A stretch of DNA of 64,000 bases, taken from assembly GCF_900078395.1 (NCBI RefSeq), contig NZ_FKLA01000009.1:223305-287304 (forward strand). Direction: 5' to 3'. The position numbers and the translations under genes were made by a program. Under the pieces are notes generated by a model. The model was not told the origin of the DNA, did not search any database, and saw only the letters and a list, made by a program, of their open reading frames with translations. The DNA comes from Anaerotruncus rubiinfantis. Its GTDB lineage: Bacteria; Bacillota; Clostridia; Oscillospirales; Ruminococcaceae. Shown here one piece after another: positions 33,171-43,267 of the stretch (position 1 is the first letter of the stretch; every line of letters starts with the position of its first letter).

Positions 33171-34262
33171 CTACTTCAAATCCTCGTCTGTGACGTCTGT
33201 GTAAGAATCGCCGTATTTTTCCGCCATCCGCCTGCGCGCTTCCGCAAGCTTGATACGATTGATCTCCTTCTGGGAAAGCGCTTTTTCAATGTCTTCCGGA
33301 TTTTCACCACGCGCCTTGGCTTCCTCGCGGGCCTGTTTTTTGGCCTCAATCTTTGCCTGCCGCGCCTCTTCCCGCTTGATTTCCATTTCCTCACGGGCCT
33401 GCTCCGCCAACTTGACAGGGTTCATGAATTTATTGAGCAGGAAGGTCTGTATCGCCATCAGGACGTTCGAGATGATCCAGTAGATGCCCACGCCAGCAGG
33501 CAGGATAAACGCAAACCACACCGACATAAGGGGCATCATCAGCATCATGCCCTTGCTCATTCCGGCCGCAGAGCTGTTGCCCGCCGAAGCGGCAGCGGTC
33601 TGCTTCATGGTAAAGATGGTCATCAGGACCGATGTCAGTCCTGACAGGATCGGAATAATCCACAGGATATTGAACTGGCCGACCGACGGGGTCTGGGTCA
33701 GGTCAATGCCCAGGAAATTGAGGTTCAGGGTGTTGACCGCCTCAACAAAACCCGGGATGCCGGAAAAGGCGTCCGGGTTCTGCTGAACCGCGCCAATGAT
33801 CTTCAGCTGGGAGGAATAGTCCTTGGTAAAGGTGTCCGCCGCGACATTGAGCAGTGGCGCGGCAATCGTCGCCGCCTGATTGACAATTTCGCTGCCGAAA
33901 CGCAGGATATGGGTCATCGGGCGGTAGATGACATCGATGAGACCGAAGAGAACCGGAAACTGGATCACCATGGGGAGACAGCCCGACATCGGGTTATAGT
34001 TCTCCTCCTGATAGAGCTTCATCATCTCTTCGTTCATTTTTTCGCGGTTATTGGCATATTTCTTTTGGATCTCCTGCATTTTGGGCTGGAAGATCTGCAT
34101 TTTCACCATCGACTTTTGCTGTTTGATCGAAAACGGGATCAGGATCGCGCGCATGATGATGGTGAATACGATCAGCGCGACGCCATAGATCGGAATGACT
34201 TTATAACAAAGCCACATGATCCAGCCGAGCGGATAACCAAAAATGGTATTAATGATCTGCAT
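33171..34262 (-). CDS. yidC: Membrane protein insertase YidC
   Basis: A 363-aa Oxa1/YidC-type insertase that places proteins in the membrane with or without SecYEG. There is no periplasmic P1 domain, as expected for Firmicutes. The first helix carries the hydrophilic-groove Arg (TIIMRAILIPFSIKQQKSM); a charged coiled cytoplasmic hairpin, the GCLPMVIQFPVLFGL helix and the late transmembrane pairs follow. The C-terminal tail is long and Lys/Glu-rich. No N-terminal lipobox is visible. It is directly adjacent to yidD. Confidence 0.95.
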   Translation of the reverse strand: MQIINTIFGYPLGWIMWLCYKVIPIYGVALIVFTIIMRAILIPFSIKQQKSMVKMQIFQPKMQEIQKKYANNREKMNEEMMKLYQEENYNPMSGCLPMVIQFPVLFGLIDVIYRPMTHILRFGSEIVNQAATIAAPLLNVAADTFTKDYSSQLKIIGAVQQNPDAFSGIPGFVEAVNTLNLNFLGIDLTQTPSVGQFNILWIIPILSGLTSVLMTIFTMKQTAAASAGNSSAAGMSKGMMLMMPLMSVWFAFILPAGVGIYWIISNVLMAIQTFLLNKFMNPVKLAEQAREEMEIKREEARQAKIEAKKQAREEAKARGENPEDIEKALSQKEINRIKLAEARRRMAEKYGDSYTDVTDEDLK

Positions 34263-34520
34263 CTATTTTTGTTTCCTCTCATTTTTGATTTTTCGAAGTG
34301 TGAACTTGTCCGGCACGGGATCGATCCCGCCCGGATTGAAAGGATGGCAGCACAGGATGCGCCGCAGCGCGAGCCAGCCGCCGCGCAGGACGCCGAATCG
34401 GGAAACCGCGGTGTAGGCATAGACCGAACAGGTCGGATAGAACCTGCAGGTCGGTTGGCCTTTGAGCGGGGAAAAGATCCGCTGATAAAGGCGGATCAAC
34501 CCCAAAACAAATTTCTTCAT
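34263..34520 (-). CDS. yidD: Membrane protein insertion efficiency factor YidD
   Basis: An 85-aa small amphipathic inner-face membrane protein that helps YidC. The family signature is complete: [28 protein letters not shown] with its conserved cysteines, and [14 protein letters not shown]. It overlaps the rnpA stop by 4 nt and abuts yidC, the conserved rpmH-rnpA-yidD-yidC-jag order. Confidence 0.95.
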   Translation of the reverse strand: MKKFVLGLIRLYQRIFSPLKGQPTCRFYPTCSVYAYTAVSRFGVLRGGWLALRRILCCHPFNPGGIDPVPDKFTLRKIKNERKQK

Positions 34521-34852
34521 GTCGTAGGGAACAGCTTTTTCAGGGCAAAACGCATGGCCCTGATCACATCATTTGTTGAGGCGTAGACGGTTTTGGCGCG
34601 CGCGACAAAAACAAAATCCCACCCAACGGGAAATTCTGTTTCCAGAAGGCGGTAAGCCTCCTTAACGATACGCCGCGCGCGGTTGCGCTGTACCGCGTTG
34701 CCGACCTTTTTGCTTGCGGTCAGGCCAATCCGGTTGATGCCTTTGTGGTTTTTGAGTGTGTAGACCACAACTACAGGAGTGGTAAAGGCACGGCCCCGAT
34801 AATAGGCTCTCCGGAACTCCTTGTTCAGTTTCAGCGCAGTGGTATGAAGCAT
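34517..34852 (-). CDS. rnpA: Ribonuclease P protein component
   Basis: A 111-aa basic protein subunit of RNase P, which matures tRNA 5' ends. The start at 34852 has GGAGGG upstream and matches the usual N-terminus ([14 protein letters not shown]). The RNR-type motif is [18 protein letters not shown], and the FVFVAR and late ALKKLF segments are typical. It follows rpmH, as in nearly all bacteria. Confidence 0.95.
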   Translation of the reverse strand: MLHTTALKLNKEFRRAYYRGRAFTTPVVVVYTLKNHKGINRIGLTASKKVGNAVQRNRARRIVKEAYRLLETEFPVGWDFVFVARAKTVYASTNDVIRAMRFALKKLFPTT

Positions 34853-34919
34853 CGGCGCCTTCCCTCCTAAACCTAAAAATAAAGACCACAACGAAAGCTG
34901 TGGTCGCATATTTTTAGGC

Positions 34920-35054
34920 TTAGTGAGTCAGACGCGCTCTACCTTTCGCTCTTCTGCGAGCGAGTACCTTGCGGCCGTTTTTGGTGGCCATTCTTTTGCG
35001 GAAGCCATGCTCTTTCTTTCTCTGGAGCTTTTTCGGCTGATAGGTTCTTAACAT
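34920..35054 (-). CDS. rpmH: Ribosomal protein L34
   Basis: A 44-aa 50S protein, [20 protein letters not shown] onward, full length and nearly invariant. I use the ATG at 35054 (GAGGAGGGTTAAGG upstream). It is the first gene of the leftward origin operon, driven by a consensus promoter 100 nt upstream. Confidence 0.97.
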   Translation of the reverse strand: MLRTYQPKKLQRKKEHGFRKRMATKNGRKVLARRRAKGRARLTH

Positions 35055-35150
35055 CCTTAACCCTCCTCTCGTCGCGTTCGGTAAACATCCCGAAAGGGAT
35101 GAAAATAACACTGTCTTGAAAAAGGACAGAGTAATCCCTTGCAGAGTAGC

Positions 35151-35180
35151 ATTATACCGCAGTTTGGGGCACTTTGTCAA
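35151..35180 (-). promoter_or_regulatory. Promoter of the rpmH operon
   Basis: On the minus strand TTGACA (35180-35175), an 18-nt spacer and TATAAT (35156-35151) match both consensus hexamers exactly. A CATCCC-GAAA-GGGATG stem at 35086-35101 lies in the leader. Confidence 0.85.
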
Positions 35181-35268
35181 GTATTCCGGGGGACATCCTC
35201 AAAAATTCGCGGCAGGCCGCGCGGGACCCTACTATATAAATATATATCCTTTGTCATCTGTTGAATAC

Positions 35269-35297
35269 TTGAAAAAATGCGTATTTCGTGATAAAAT
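35269..35297 (+). promoter_or_regulatory. Promoter of dnaA with nearby DnaA-box-like sites
   Basis: TTGAAA (35269-35274), a 17-nt spacer and TAAAAT (35292-35297). Just downstream lie TGTGGAAAA (35315-35323, the complement of TTTTCCACA) and TTTCCACAG (35341-35349). These are one or two bases from the DnaA box and may mediate autoregulation. Confidence 0.7.
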
Positions 35298-35396
35298 GAA
35301 TCAGTTATATTGTTTGTGGAAAATGGGTGAAAAACTCCTCTTTCCACAGAATTCCTCTCAAAATTCCACTTCTTATTCACCAAAGGAGCTGCTCAC

Positions 35397-36719
35397 ATGG
35401 AATCGTTCGCCGAACTTTTTGACCTCGTCCTCGAAAATTGCCAGGGTAAAATGTCTGAAGTTGCTTTCAGCCTCTGGCTGAAAGATATTGTCCCGCTCAA
35501 GATGGATGAATCCACCGCCTACCTCAGGGTCAACTCTGAATTTAAAATGAACATCATACGGGAAAAATATACCGCGATGCTCAAATCCGCCTTCGAGGGG
35601 GTGCTCGGCTTTCCGGTCGAGGTGGACATCACCTGTGAAACCCCGGCGGAATCCCCTCCCGCGCCCGCTGCCCCTTCCCCGCTTGATCCGCCGTCCAAAA
35701 CCGGCGAATACGACTACACCTTCGACACCTTCATTGTGGGTTCCTCCAACAAATTCGCACACGCCGCTTCACTCGCGGTAGCGGCAAATCCCGCAAACGC
35801 CTACAACCCCCTCTTCATTTACGGGGCCTCCGGGCTTGGCAAAACCCATCTGCTTTACGCCATCTGCGCTGAGATCAAAAAAAACCGCCCCGGCTACAAC
35901 ATCATCTATGTCAAGGGCGATGAATTTGCAAACGAGCTGATCACCTCGATTCAGGACCATACGACTCCCGCCTTCCGCGAAAAATACCGTCAGTCAGACG
36001 TTCTGCTGGTCGACGACATCCAGTTCATCGGAGGGAAGGAAAGCACCCAGGAAGAATTCTTCCACACCTTTAATACTCTTTATGAATCCGGCAAGCAGAT
36101 CGTGCTCGCGTCCGACCGTCCTCCCAAAGAGATTAAAACCCTTGAAGACAGGCTTCGCACCCGTTTTGAATGGGGCCTTCTCGCGGATATCCAGGCGCCG
36201 GACTTTGAAACCCGCATTGCAATCATCCGCCGCAAGGCCCAGCTTCTGGACATCCAGGTTCCGGACGATGTGGCCGAATATATCGCCAACCGGCTAAAGA
36301 CCAACATCCGCCAGCTCGAAGGCGCGGTCAAAAAATTAAAAGCCTATAAGCTTTTGCAGGGGAACAACCCCTCGATCATCATTGCGCAGAATGCCATCCG
36401 CGACATTCTCAATGACAACCAGCCGGTGCCTGTCACAGTTGAACGGATCATCGCTGAGGTTGGGCGCACCTACGGCATCACCCCGCAGGATATCCGCTCA
36501 AACAAACGCAGCGCGCAGATTTCCTCGGCACGTCAGATCTCCATCTATATCGTGCGTGAAATCACCCAGATGTCAATGTCGACCATCGGAGAGGAATTCG
36601 GCGGACGCGACCACAGCACAATTGTTTACGCCATTCAGCAGGTAGAAAAGAATATGCAAAACGACCTGCGGTATAAAGAAACCATCGAGGATATCATCAA
36701 AAATATTCGGGACAGCTGA
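35397..36719 (+). CDS. dnaA: Chromosomal replication initiator DnaA
   Basis: A 440-aa AAA+ initiator that binds DnaA boxes and melts the origin. Domain I covers about residues 1-80. A short proline-rich domain II is around residue 85-100. The domain III Walker A is FIYGASGLGKTHLL, Walker B is VLLVDDIQFIGGKE, and the initiator-specific and sensor motifs follow. The domain IV DNA-binding signature is GGRDHSTIVYAIQQVEK near the C-terminus. GGAGCTGCTCAC precedes the ATG. It is transcribed away from rpmH. Confidence 0.97.
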   Translation: MESFAELFDLVLENCQGKMSEVAFSLWLKDIVPLKMDESTAYLRVNSEFKMNIIREKYTAMLKSAFEGVLGFPVEVDITCETPAESPPAPAAPSPLDPPSKTGEYDYTFDTFIVGSSNKFAHAASLAVAANPANAYNPLFIYGASGLGKTHLLYAICAEIKKNRPGYNIIYVKGDEFANELITSIQDHTTPAFREKYRQSDVLLVDDIQFIGGKESTQEEFFHTFNTLYESGKQIVLASDRPPKEIKTLEDRLRTRFEWGLLADIQAPDFETRIAIIRRKAQLLDIQVPDDVAEYIANRLKTNIRQLEGAVKKLKAYKLLQGNNPSIIIAQNAIRDILNDNQPVPVTVERIIAEVGRTYGITPQDIRSNKRSAQISSARQISIYIVREITQMSMSTIGEEFGGRDHSTIVYAIQQVEKNMQNDLRYKETIEDIIKNIRDS

Positions 36720-37080
36720 TCCCATTTTCCAACAGTTCCACATTCCACCGATTGTTTATCCGGTGGAACCCAAAATTAGAAATTAACAATTTCCACAAAG
36801 TTTTCCACATTTTTTCTACTTTCCGCTTTTCTTTTCCACTTAACCGTGTAAAAATCAAAATTTCTTCACGGTTCCAACATTCTATGGACAAGCAACTTTG
36901 CCCATAGAAATCCAGCAAAACCGCTTAAAAAGCTATTTTCGTGACTTATCCACTTTTCCGGAGCCCCTACTACTACGGCTATTTTCTTTTATACTCACTC
37001 AATCAAAAGAACCTGTTTCCCCGCCTGTGGAAACAAAAATCCGCAAGCGATCCATTTTCCGAAAGATCAGGAGGTTACTT
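36720..37080. other. Origin of replication (oriC), dnaA-dnaN gap
   Basis: 361 nt, AT-rich, with many TTTTCCAC(A/T)-like words, for example around 36793-36813. The best DnaA box is TTATCCACT at 36946-36954. It is followed by a GC-rich spacer (about 36958-36967), three TAC trios at 36968-36976 and then an AT-rich stretch (TATTTTCTTTTATAC). This order, box then GC spacer then trios then AT-rich DNA, is the basal unwinding system described for Bacillus subtilis. The dnaN ribosome-binding site AGGAGG closes the region. Confidence 0.8.
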
Positions 37081-38184
37081 ATGAATATTATCGTCAATAA
37101 GCAGATGCTAGTTGAAGCCGTCGGTAATGTCTCCCGCGCGGTTTCTTCCAAAAATACGCTTGCCGCGCTCGAAGGAGTTCTCATGAAAGCAAAAGAAGGC
37201 AGGCTCTATCTCACCGGCTACGATCTGGAACTTGCGATCAGCACATCCATAGAAGCGCGCGTGCAGCAGGAAGGTGAAATTGTCCTTTCGGCAAAACTCT
37301 TCCTGGATATGATCCGCCGGATGCCAAGCGAAGAAATCAGCATCACAACCGATGAAAAATACCTGACTGTCATCAAAGGCTCCATGACCGAATATACCAT
37401 CCTGGGGATTCCGGCCGCGGAATACCCGGAACTGCCTTCCGTTTCCCAGACCACGAATATCGCGCTGAATCAATCGACGCTGAAAAATATGATCAATCAG
37501 ACCCTGTTCGCGGTGGCGGTCAGCGATGCCAAGCCGGTGCACACCGGATCGCTTTTCGATGTAAAAGGCGGCGAGCTGAACGTTGTCTCGGTCGACGGCT
37601 ACCGGCTGGCCCTGCGGCGGGAAAAGGTTTCCTTTGAACAGGATATGATGTTCATTGTCCCGGGTAAATCGCTGTCGGAGGTGTCAAAACTTCTTAAGGA
37701 TGAGGACAGCCCGATTGAAATCAGTGTTTCAAAGCGCCATATCATCTTCCAGGTTGGAGAATACCAGATCATCTCCCGTTTGCTGGAGGGAGAGTTCCTC
37801 GATTATAAGGCCGCGATTCCGTCAGGCGCCGCAACCACGGTAAAGATTGGCGCGCGCGACCTTATCAACGCGATCGACCGCGCATCACTGCTTATTTCAG
37901 ACAATATTAAAAGCCCGCTTCGTTTAAACTTCAGCGATGGGCTGATTAAAATTTCCTGTTCGACTGCCATCGGAAAGGCGTATGACGAGATCACCTGCAA
38001 TCAGACGGGCGACGGTGTGGAAATCGGCTTCAACAGCCGGTATATGCTTGACGCGCTCAAAGCGAGCGAATGTGACGAGATTCAGATGGTTATCAATGGG
38101 CCGCTTTCCCCTATTAAAATCGTCCCGCTTGAGGGCGACGCATTCACCTTCCTGGTTCTTCCGGTCCGCCTGAAAGCGGAATAA
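37081..38184 (+). CDS. dnaN: DNA polymerase III beta subunit (sliding clamp)
   Basis: A 367-aa ring clamp that tethers the replicative polymerase. The ATG at 37081 has AGGAGGTTACTT upstream; the longer frame runs through oriC and is not used. Three repeated clamp domains are recognisable, with LAALEGVLMKAKEGRLYLTGYDLE in the first and the standard C-terminus PLSPIKI...FTFLVLPVRLK in the third. It lies directly after oriC. Confidence 0.97.
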   Translation: MNIIVNKQMLVEAVGNVSRAVSSKNTLAALEGVLMKAKEGRLYLTGYDLELAISTSIEARVQQEGEIVLSAKLFLDMIRRMPSEEISITTDEKYLTVIKGSMTEYTILGIPAAEYPELPSVSQTTNIALNQSTLKNMINQTLFAVAVSDAKPVHTGSLFDVKGGELNVVSVDGYRLALRREKVSFEQDMMFIVPGKSLSEVSKLLKDEDSPIEISVSKRHIIFQVGEYQIISRLLEGEFLDYKAAIPSGAATTVKIGARDLINAIDRASLLISDNIKSPLRLNFSDGLIKISCSTAIGKAYDEITCNQTGDGVEIGFNSRYMLDALKASECDEIQMVINGPLSPIKIVPLEGDAFTFLVLPVRLKAE

Positions 38185-38235
38185 GGAAGGTCATTGAAAA
38201 AGGATGACGAAACTTTTGATTTTTTGGAGAAGTTT

Positions 38236-38454
38236 ATGAAGCAGCAGAAAGTCAGCATCCATACTGAATTTATCAAGCTGGATTCCCTTCTCAAATTTGC
38301 AGGCGCGGCAGAGACCGGGGGCCAGGCCAAGGAAATGGTCGCTGCCGGCGCTGTGCGTGTCAATGGGGAACCCTGTGTCATGCGCGGAAAGAAAATCCGC
38401 GCTGGGGATCGTGTCGCCACCGATGAGATCGAAATTGAGGTTGTGTCGGATTGA
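38236..38454 (+). CDS. yaaA: S4-domain RNA-binding protein YaaA/RlbA
   Basis: A 72-aa protein from the ATG at 38236, which has GGAG 8 nt upstream and gives the family length; a TTG at 38194 would add 14 poorly conserved residues. The S4 fold covers [35 protein letters not shown] then RGKKIRAGD. It is always found between dnaN and recF in Firmicutes and is thought to act in ribosome or translation-related RNA binding. Its end overlaps the recF TTG start. Confidence 0.88.
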   Translation: MKQQKVSIHTEFIKLDSLLKFAGAAETGGQAKEMVAAGAVRVNGEPCVMRGKKIRAGDRVATDEIEIEVVSD

Positions 38455-39560
38455 GGATAGACCGCATCAAAATCAACGATTTTAGAAATATCGCCGCAAT
38501 GGAGCTAAAACTCTGTGAAAATGCCAATATTATCTATGGCGATAACGGCCAGGGAAAAACAAATTTTGTCGAAGCCATCTGGCTGTTCACCGGCGCAAAA
38601 AGCTTTCGCGGCGCAAAGGACAGCCAGCTTGTGCGGTTTGACTGCCCGCAGGCGGGCCTGGAATTGGATTTCTTTGGGGAAGGCCGGGAACAAAAGGCCA
38701 TGATGACCATCGATTCCAAGCGCGCCGCGTCACTCAATGAAATTCCGCTGCGTTCCGCAACCGAGCTCGCCGGACATTTCTGCGCGGTAGTCTTTTCCCC
38801 TACCCATCTTTCGCTGATCAAGAATGGTCCGCAGGAGAAACGCAAATTTATTGACACTTCAATCTGTCAGATCAAACCGAAATACATCCATATCCTGAAT
38901 CAGTACACCCGTGTGGTCGATCAGCGCAACCGGCTTTTAAAAGATATTTCCTATGAAGCGAGCCTTTTCGATACGCTCGATATTTGGGATATGCGGCTCT
39001 GCTCATTTGCAGCGGTTCTCATCAAGACACGGGCGAGTTTTCTTGAGCGGCTGAAACCGTATGCCCGTGAGATTTACGCGGGCATTTCCCGGGAAAAGGA
39101 AGAGCTTGATTTTTCCTATGTATCGACGCTCGGGGGCGATCCGCACGCGGAGATCCCGGAAATTGAAAAGGAGCTGCTTGGGCGGCTGCAGGCAAACCGG
39201 GGAGAGGACATCAAAGCAAGGATTACCAACCTTGGCCCGCACCGGGACGACATCGAAATTATGCTGGATGGAAAATCCGCGCGGGCTTATGGTTCGCAGG
39301 GGCAGCAGCGCAGCTGCGTGCTGTCGCTCAAGATGGCCGAATGCGAGCTCATCCGTGAGACAATCGGGGAATACCCGGTGGTGCTGCTCGATGATGTGAT
39401 GAGCGAATTGGACGTTTCCCGGCGGGATTATCTGCTCAATAACCTGCGGGACCGCCAGCTTATCATGACCTGCTGTGACAAAGCGTATTTTAAAACGCTT
39501 GGCAGGGGAGCAGGCATCAAAATCCAGGACGGCAGAGCCGTCAGTATGCGAAAATATTGA
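38451..39560 (+). CDS. recF: DNA replication and repair protein RecF
   Basis: A 369-aa SMC-like ATPase that helps RecA load at gaps. It starts with a TTG inside the stop of yaaA (TTGA overlap). Walker A is [14 protein letters not shown], the ABC signature region is [18 protein letters not shown], and Walker B is [12 protein letters not shown]. It is full length and has the standard place between yaaA and gyrB. Confidence 0.95.
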   Translation: MRIDRIKINDFRNIAAMELKLCENANIIYGDNGQGKTNFVEAIWLFTGAKSFRGAKDSQLVRFDCPQAGLELDFFGEGREQKAMMTIDSKRAASLNEIPLRSATELAGHFCAVVFSPTHLSLIKNGPQEKRKFIDTSICQIKPKYIHILNQYTRVVDQRNRLLKDISYEASLFDTLDIWDMRLCSFAAVLIKTRASFLERLKPYAREIYAGISREKEELDFSYVSTLGGDPHAEIPEIEKELLGRLQANRGEDIKARITNLGPHRDDIEIMLDGKSARAYGSQGQQRSCVLSLKMAECELIRETIGEYPVVLLDDVMSELDVSRRDYLLNNLRDRQLIMTCCDKAYFKTLGRGAGIKIQDGRAVSMRKY

Positions 39561-39574
39561 GAGGAGGACGGGAC

Positions 39575-39853
39575 ATGTACCTGCATCTGGGACAGGACAC
39601 GGTGATACGCACCGATGATATTGTTGGAATTTTCGATCTGGAAAATACCACGATTTCCCGCAACACCAAAGATTTCCTGAGCCGGGCGGAAAAATCGGGC
39701 CAGGTGGTGAACGTATCGTACGAGCTTCCAAAATCCTTTGTGATCTGCGCGCAGGGCCGCAGGGATCCAACGGTTTATATCACGCAGATCTCTTCCACAA
39801 CGCTGAAAAAACGGGCCGGCTTTATTGACGGGATCGCCAATATCGAACGCTGA
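39575..39853 (+). CDS. remB: RemB/YaaB-like extracellular matrix regulator family protein
   Basis: A 92-aa protein from the ATG at 39575 (GAGAGGAGGACGGG upstream). MYLHLGQDTVIRTDDIVGIFDLE is the standard opening of the RemB (YaaB) family, a partner of the RemA-type DNA-binding regulator in Bacillus. The rest (KSFVICAQ...VYITQISSTTLKKR) also fits. The recF-remB-gyrB order is the Bacillus order. The cellular role in this organism is unknown. Confidence 0.85.
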   Translation: MYLHLGQDTVIRTDDIVGIFDLENTTISRNTKDFLSRAEKSGQVVNVSYELPKSFVICAQGRRDPTVYITQISSTTLKKRAGFIDGIANIER

Positions 39854-39914
39854 CCGTGAAAGCCGCCCAAGAATGGGCGGAAATAGAACCGATTTAGTCA
39901 ATGGCCTTTGGTGA

Positions 39915-41867
<1,953 letters not shown>

Positions 41868-41891
41868 CCTTCCAGCGAAAGGAGATTCTTC

Positions 41892-42593
41892 ATGCAGGAA
41901 AACGAAATGCAGCAGGAATTCGACCAAGCGGAAGCGCCCGGCAGTGAAGCACAGGCGCCGGATGAAGCTGTGCCGGCTGGGAATGCCACTGCTGAAACAC
42001 AGCCGGCGGTCCGCCAGGATGAGCAGGAACAGCTCAAGAAGCTGTTCACACTGAAATATAAAATCCCGCTGGAGGAATATCACGAATTTCATGTCATCAT
42101 GAGCGCCGACCATGTGAGAAAGAACAGCGGACGCAATAACAAGATCGGCATTGTTGAAGTGGTGGTCGGCTTGGGATTGCTGGCGGCGATGCTTGCAATG
42201 GGTAAGGAGATCGGCGCTTTCTACTATGTTTTGGTGGTTGGAATGATCCTGATGGGGCTTTACAGCGTCAGTTACTACCGTTTTTTCTACCCGCGGATAC
42301 TGCGCCGGGTGGTCGAAAAACAGCACGCCGGCACCCCTTATCTGCAAAGTGAAATCACAGTGGATTTTTATTCCAACAAATGCACGGAATATATTCAGGA
42401 TAAGCAGGCCGATACCTTCTGGCATTCGATCCTGGAGGTTCGGGAGAACAGGAACCTCTATTTGATCATGCTGGGGGAGAAACGCTGCCTGCTGATCCCG
42501 AAATCGCAGCTCTCTGAAAAAGAGATCGCCAAGCTCGATAAACTGCTCGGCCAGGTCTGTGCGAATTATGAAAAGAAGAGGATCCTGATATGA
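41892..42593 (+). CDS. YcxB-like membrane protein, copy 1
   Basis: A 233-aa protein with AAAGGAG before the ATG. Residues 1-45 are acidic and Ala/Glu-rich, two transmembrane helices lie at about residues 95-135, and a C-terminal YcxB-like beta domain reads ITVDFYSNKCTEY...FWHSILEVRENRNLYLIMLGEKRCLLIPKSQLSEKEIAKL. The YcxB domain is of unknown function. The gene overlaps a shorter homologue by 4 nt, and the pair lies between gyrB and gyrA. A role linked to gyrase is not implied by the domain; co-transcription is likely. Confidence 0.75.
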   Translation: MQENEMQQEFDQAEAPGSEAQAPDEAVPAGNATAETQPAVRQDEQEQLKKLFTLKYKIPLEEYHEFHVIMSADHVRKNSGRNNKIGIVEVVVGLGLLAAMLAMGKEIGAFYYVLVVGMILMGLYSVSYYRFFYPRILRRVVEKQHAGTPYLQSEITVDFYSNKCTEYIQDKQADTFWHSILEVRENRNLYLIMLGEKRCLLIPKSQLSEKEIAKLDKLLGQVCANYEKKRILI

Positions 42594-43141
42594 ACGAAAT
42601 ACCGGCCGCCGGTGCGCGGCAGACCACAGTTACCTTCGAGGCGCGCGTGGAGGACTTTTTGCAGGCGGCGGCGGTTTTTGACCTCAAAAACCGGGTCAAT
42701 TCCCGCCGTTCGCTGGAACTGCTGGGCGTCATGGTGCTGCTTTTGATGTTTGTCCCGGCGCTGCTGAAACAGCCTGACAGCCTGGCAAATTGGGTGATGA
42801 CGATCGCGGGAGTCATTCTGGGACTGTTGGTATGGAAATACCCGGCTTACGCAAACCGGCAGTTTGCCCGGCGGCGGGCGATGGACTGCCCAGAATATAC
42901 GATGACTGTCACAGCGGATGGGATCGATGTGCTGGAAGGCCCGGCAAGCTATCATATCGCTTACAGCGATCATCCCGCTGTGTGGGAATACCGCAATGTA
43001 TTCGCAATTTGCCATGAGAAGAACCGTCTGCTTGCCATCCCGAAGGATCAGCTTGGCGAGGAGGTCTGCGGGCAGCTGCGCGGCCTGTTTTCGCAGGGGC
43101 TTGGCGACCGGTATGAAAATGTGTACAGCAAAGAAAAATAG
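42590..43141 (+). CDS. YcxB-like membrane protein, copy 2
   Basis: A 183-aa homologue of the preceding gene, with the same plan: an N-terminal segment, two transmembrane helices at about residues 42-80, then the C-terminal domain (MTVTADGIDVLEG...VWEYRNVFAICHEKNRLLAIPKDQLGEE). It starts inside the stop of copy 1 (ATGA). Sequence similarity between the two copies is moderate, so the duplication is old. The function is unknown. Confidence 0.72.
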   Translation: MNEIPAAGARQTTVTFEARVEDFLQAAAVFDLKNRVNSRRSLELLGVMVLLLMFVPALLKQPDSLANWVMTIAGVILGLLVWKYPAYANRQFARRRAMDCPEYTMTVTADGIDVLEGPASYHIAYSDHPAVWEYRNVFAICHEKNRLLAIPKDQLGEEVCGQLRGLFSQGLGDRYENVYSKEK

Positions 43142-43267
43142 GCCGGAAATTACGCGCGCTGCTGCGCGCGGCGCGGGATACGATTCCCGCCCCGGCACCG
43201 GCGGATCTCCTTCTTGGGGAGAGACGCCTGGAACGATTGAGACCGCAGGCAAAGGAGAGAGAACCGA

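Noticed and set aside
36720..37080. N-terminal extension of DnaN through the dnaA-dnaN gap
   Set aside because: The ATG at 37081 with AGGAGG matches the family start, and the upstream part is oriC.
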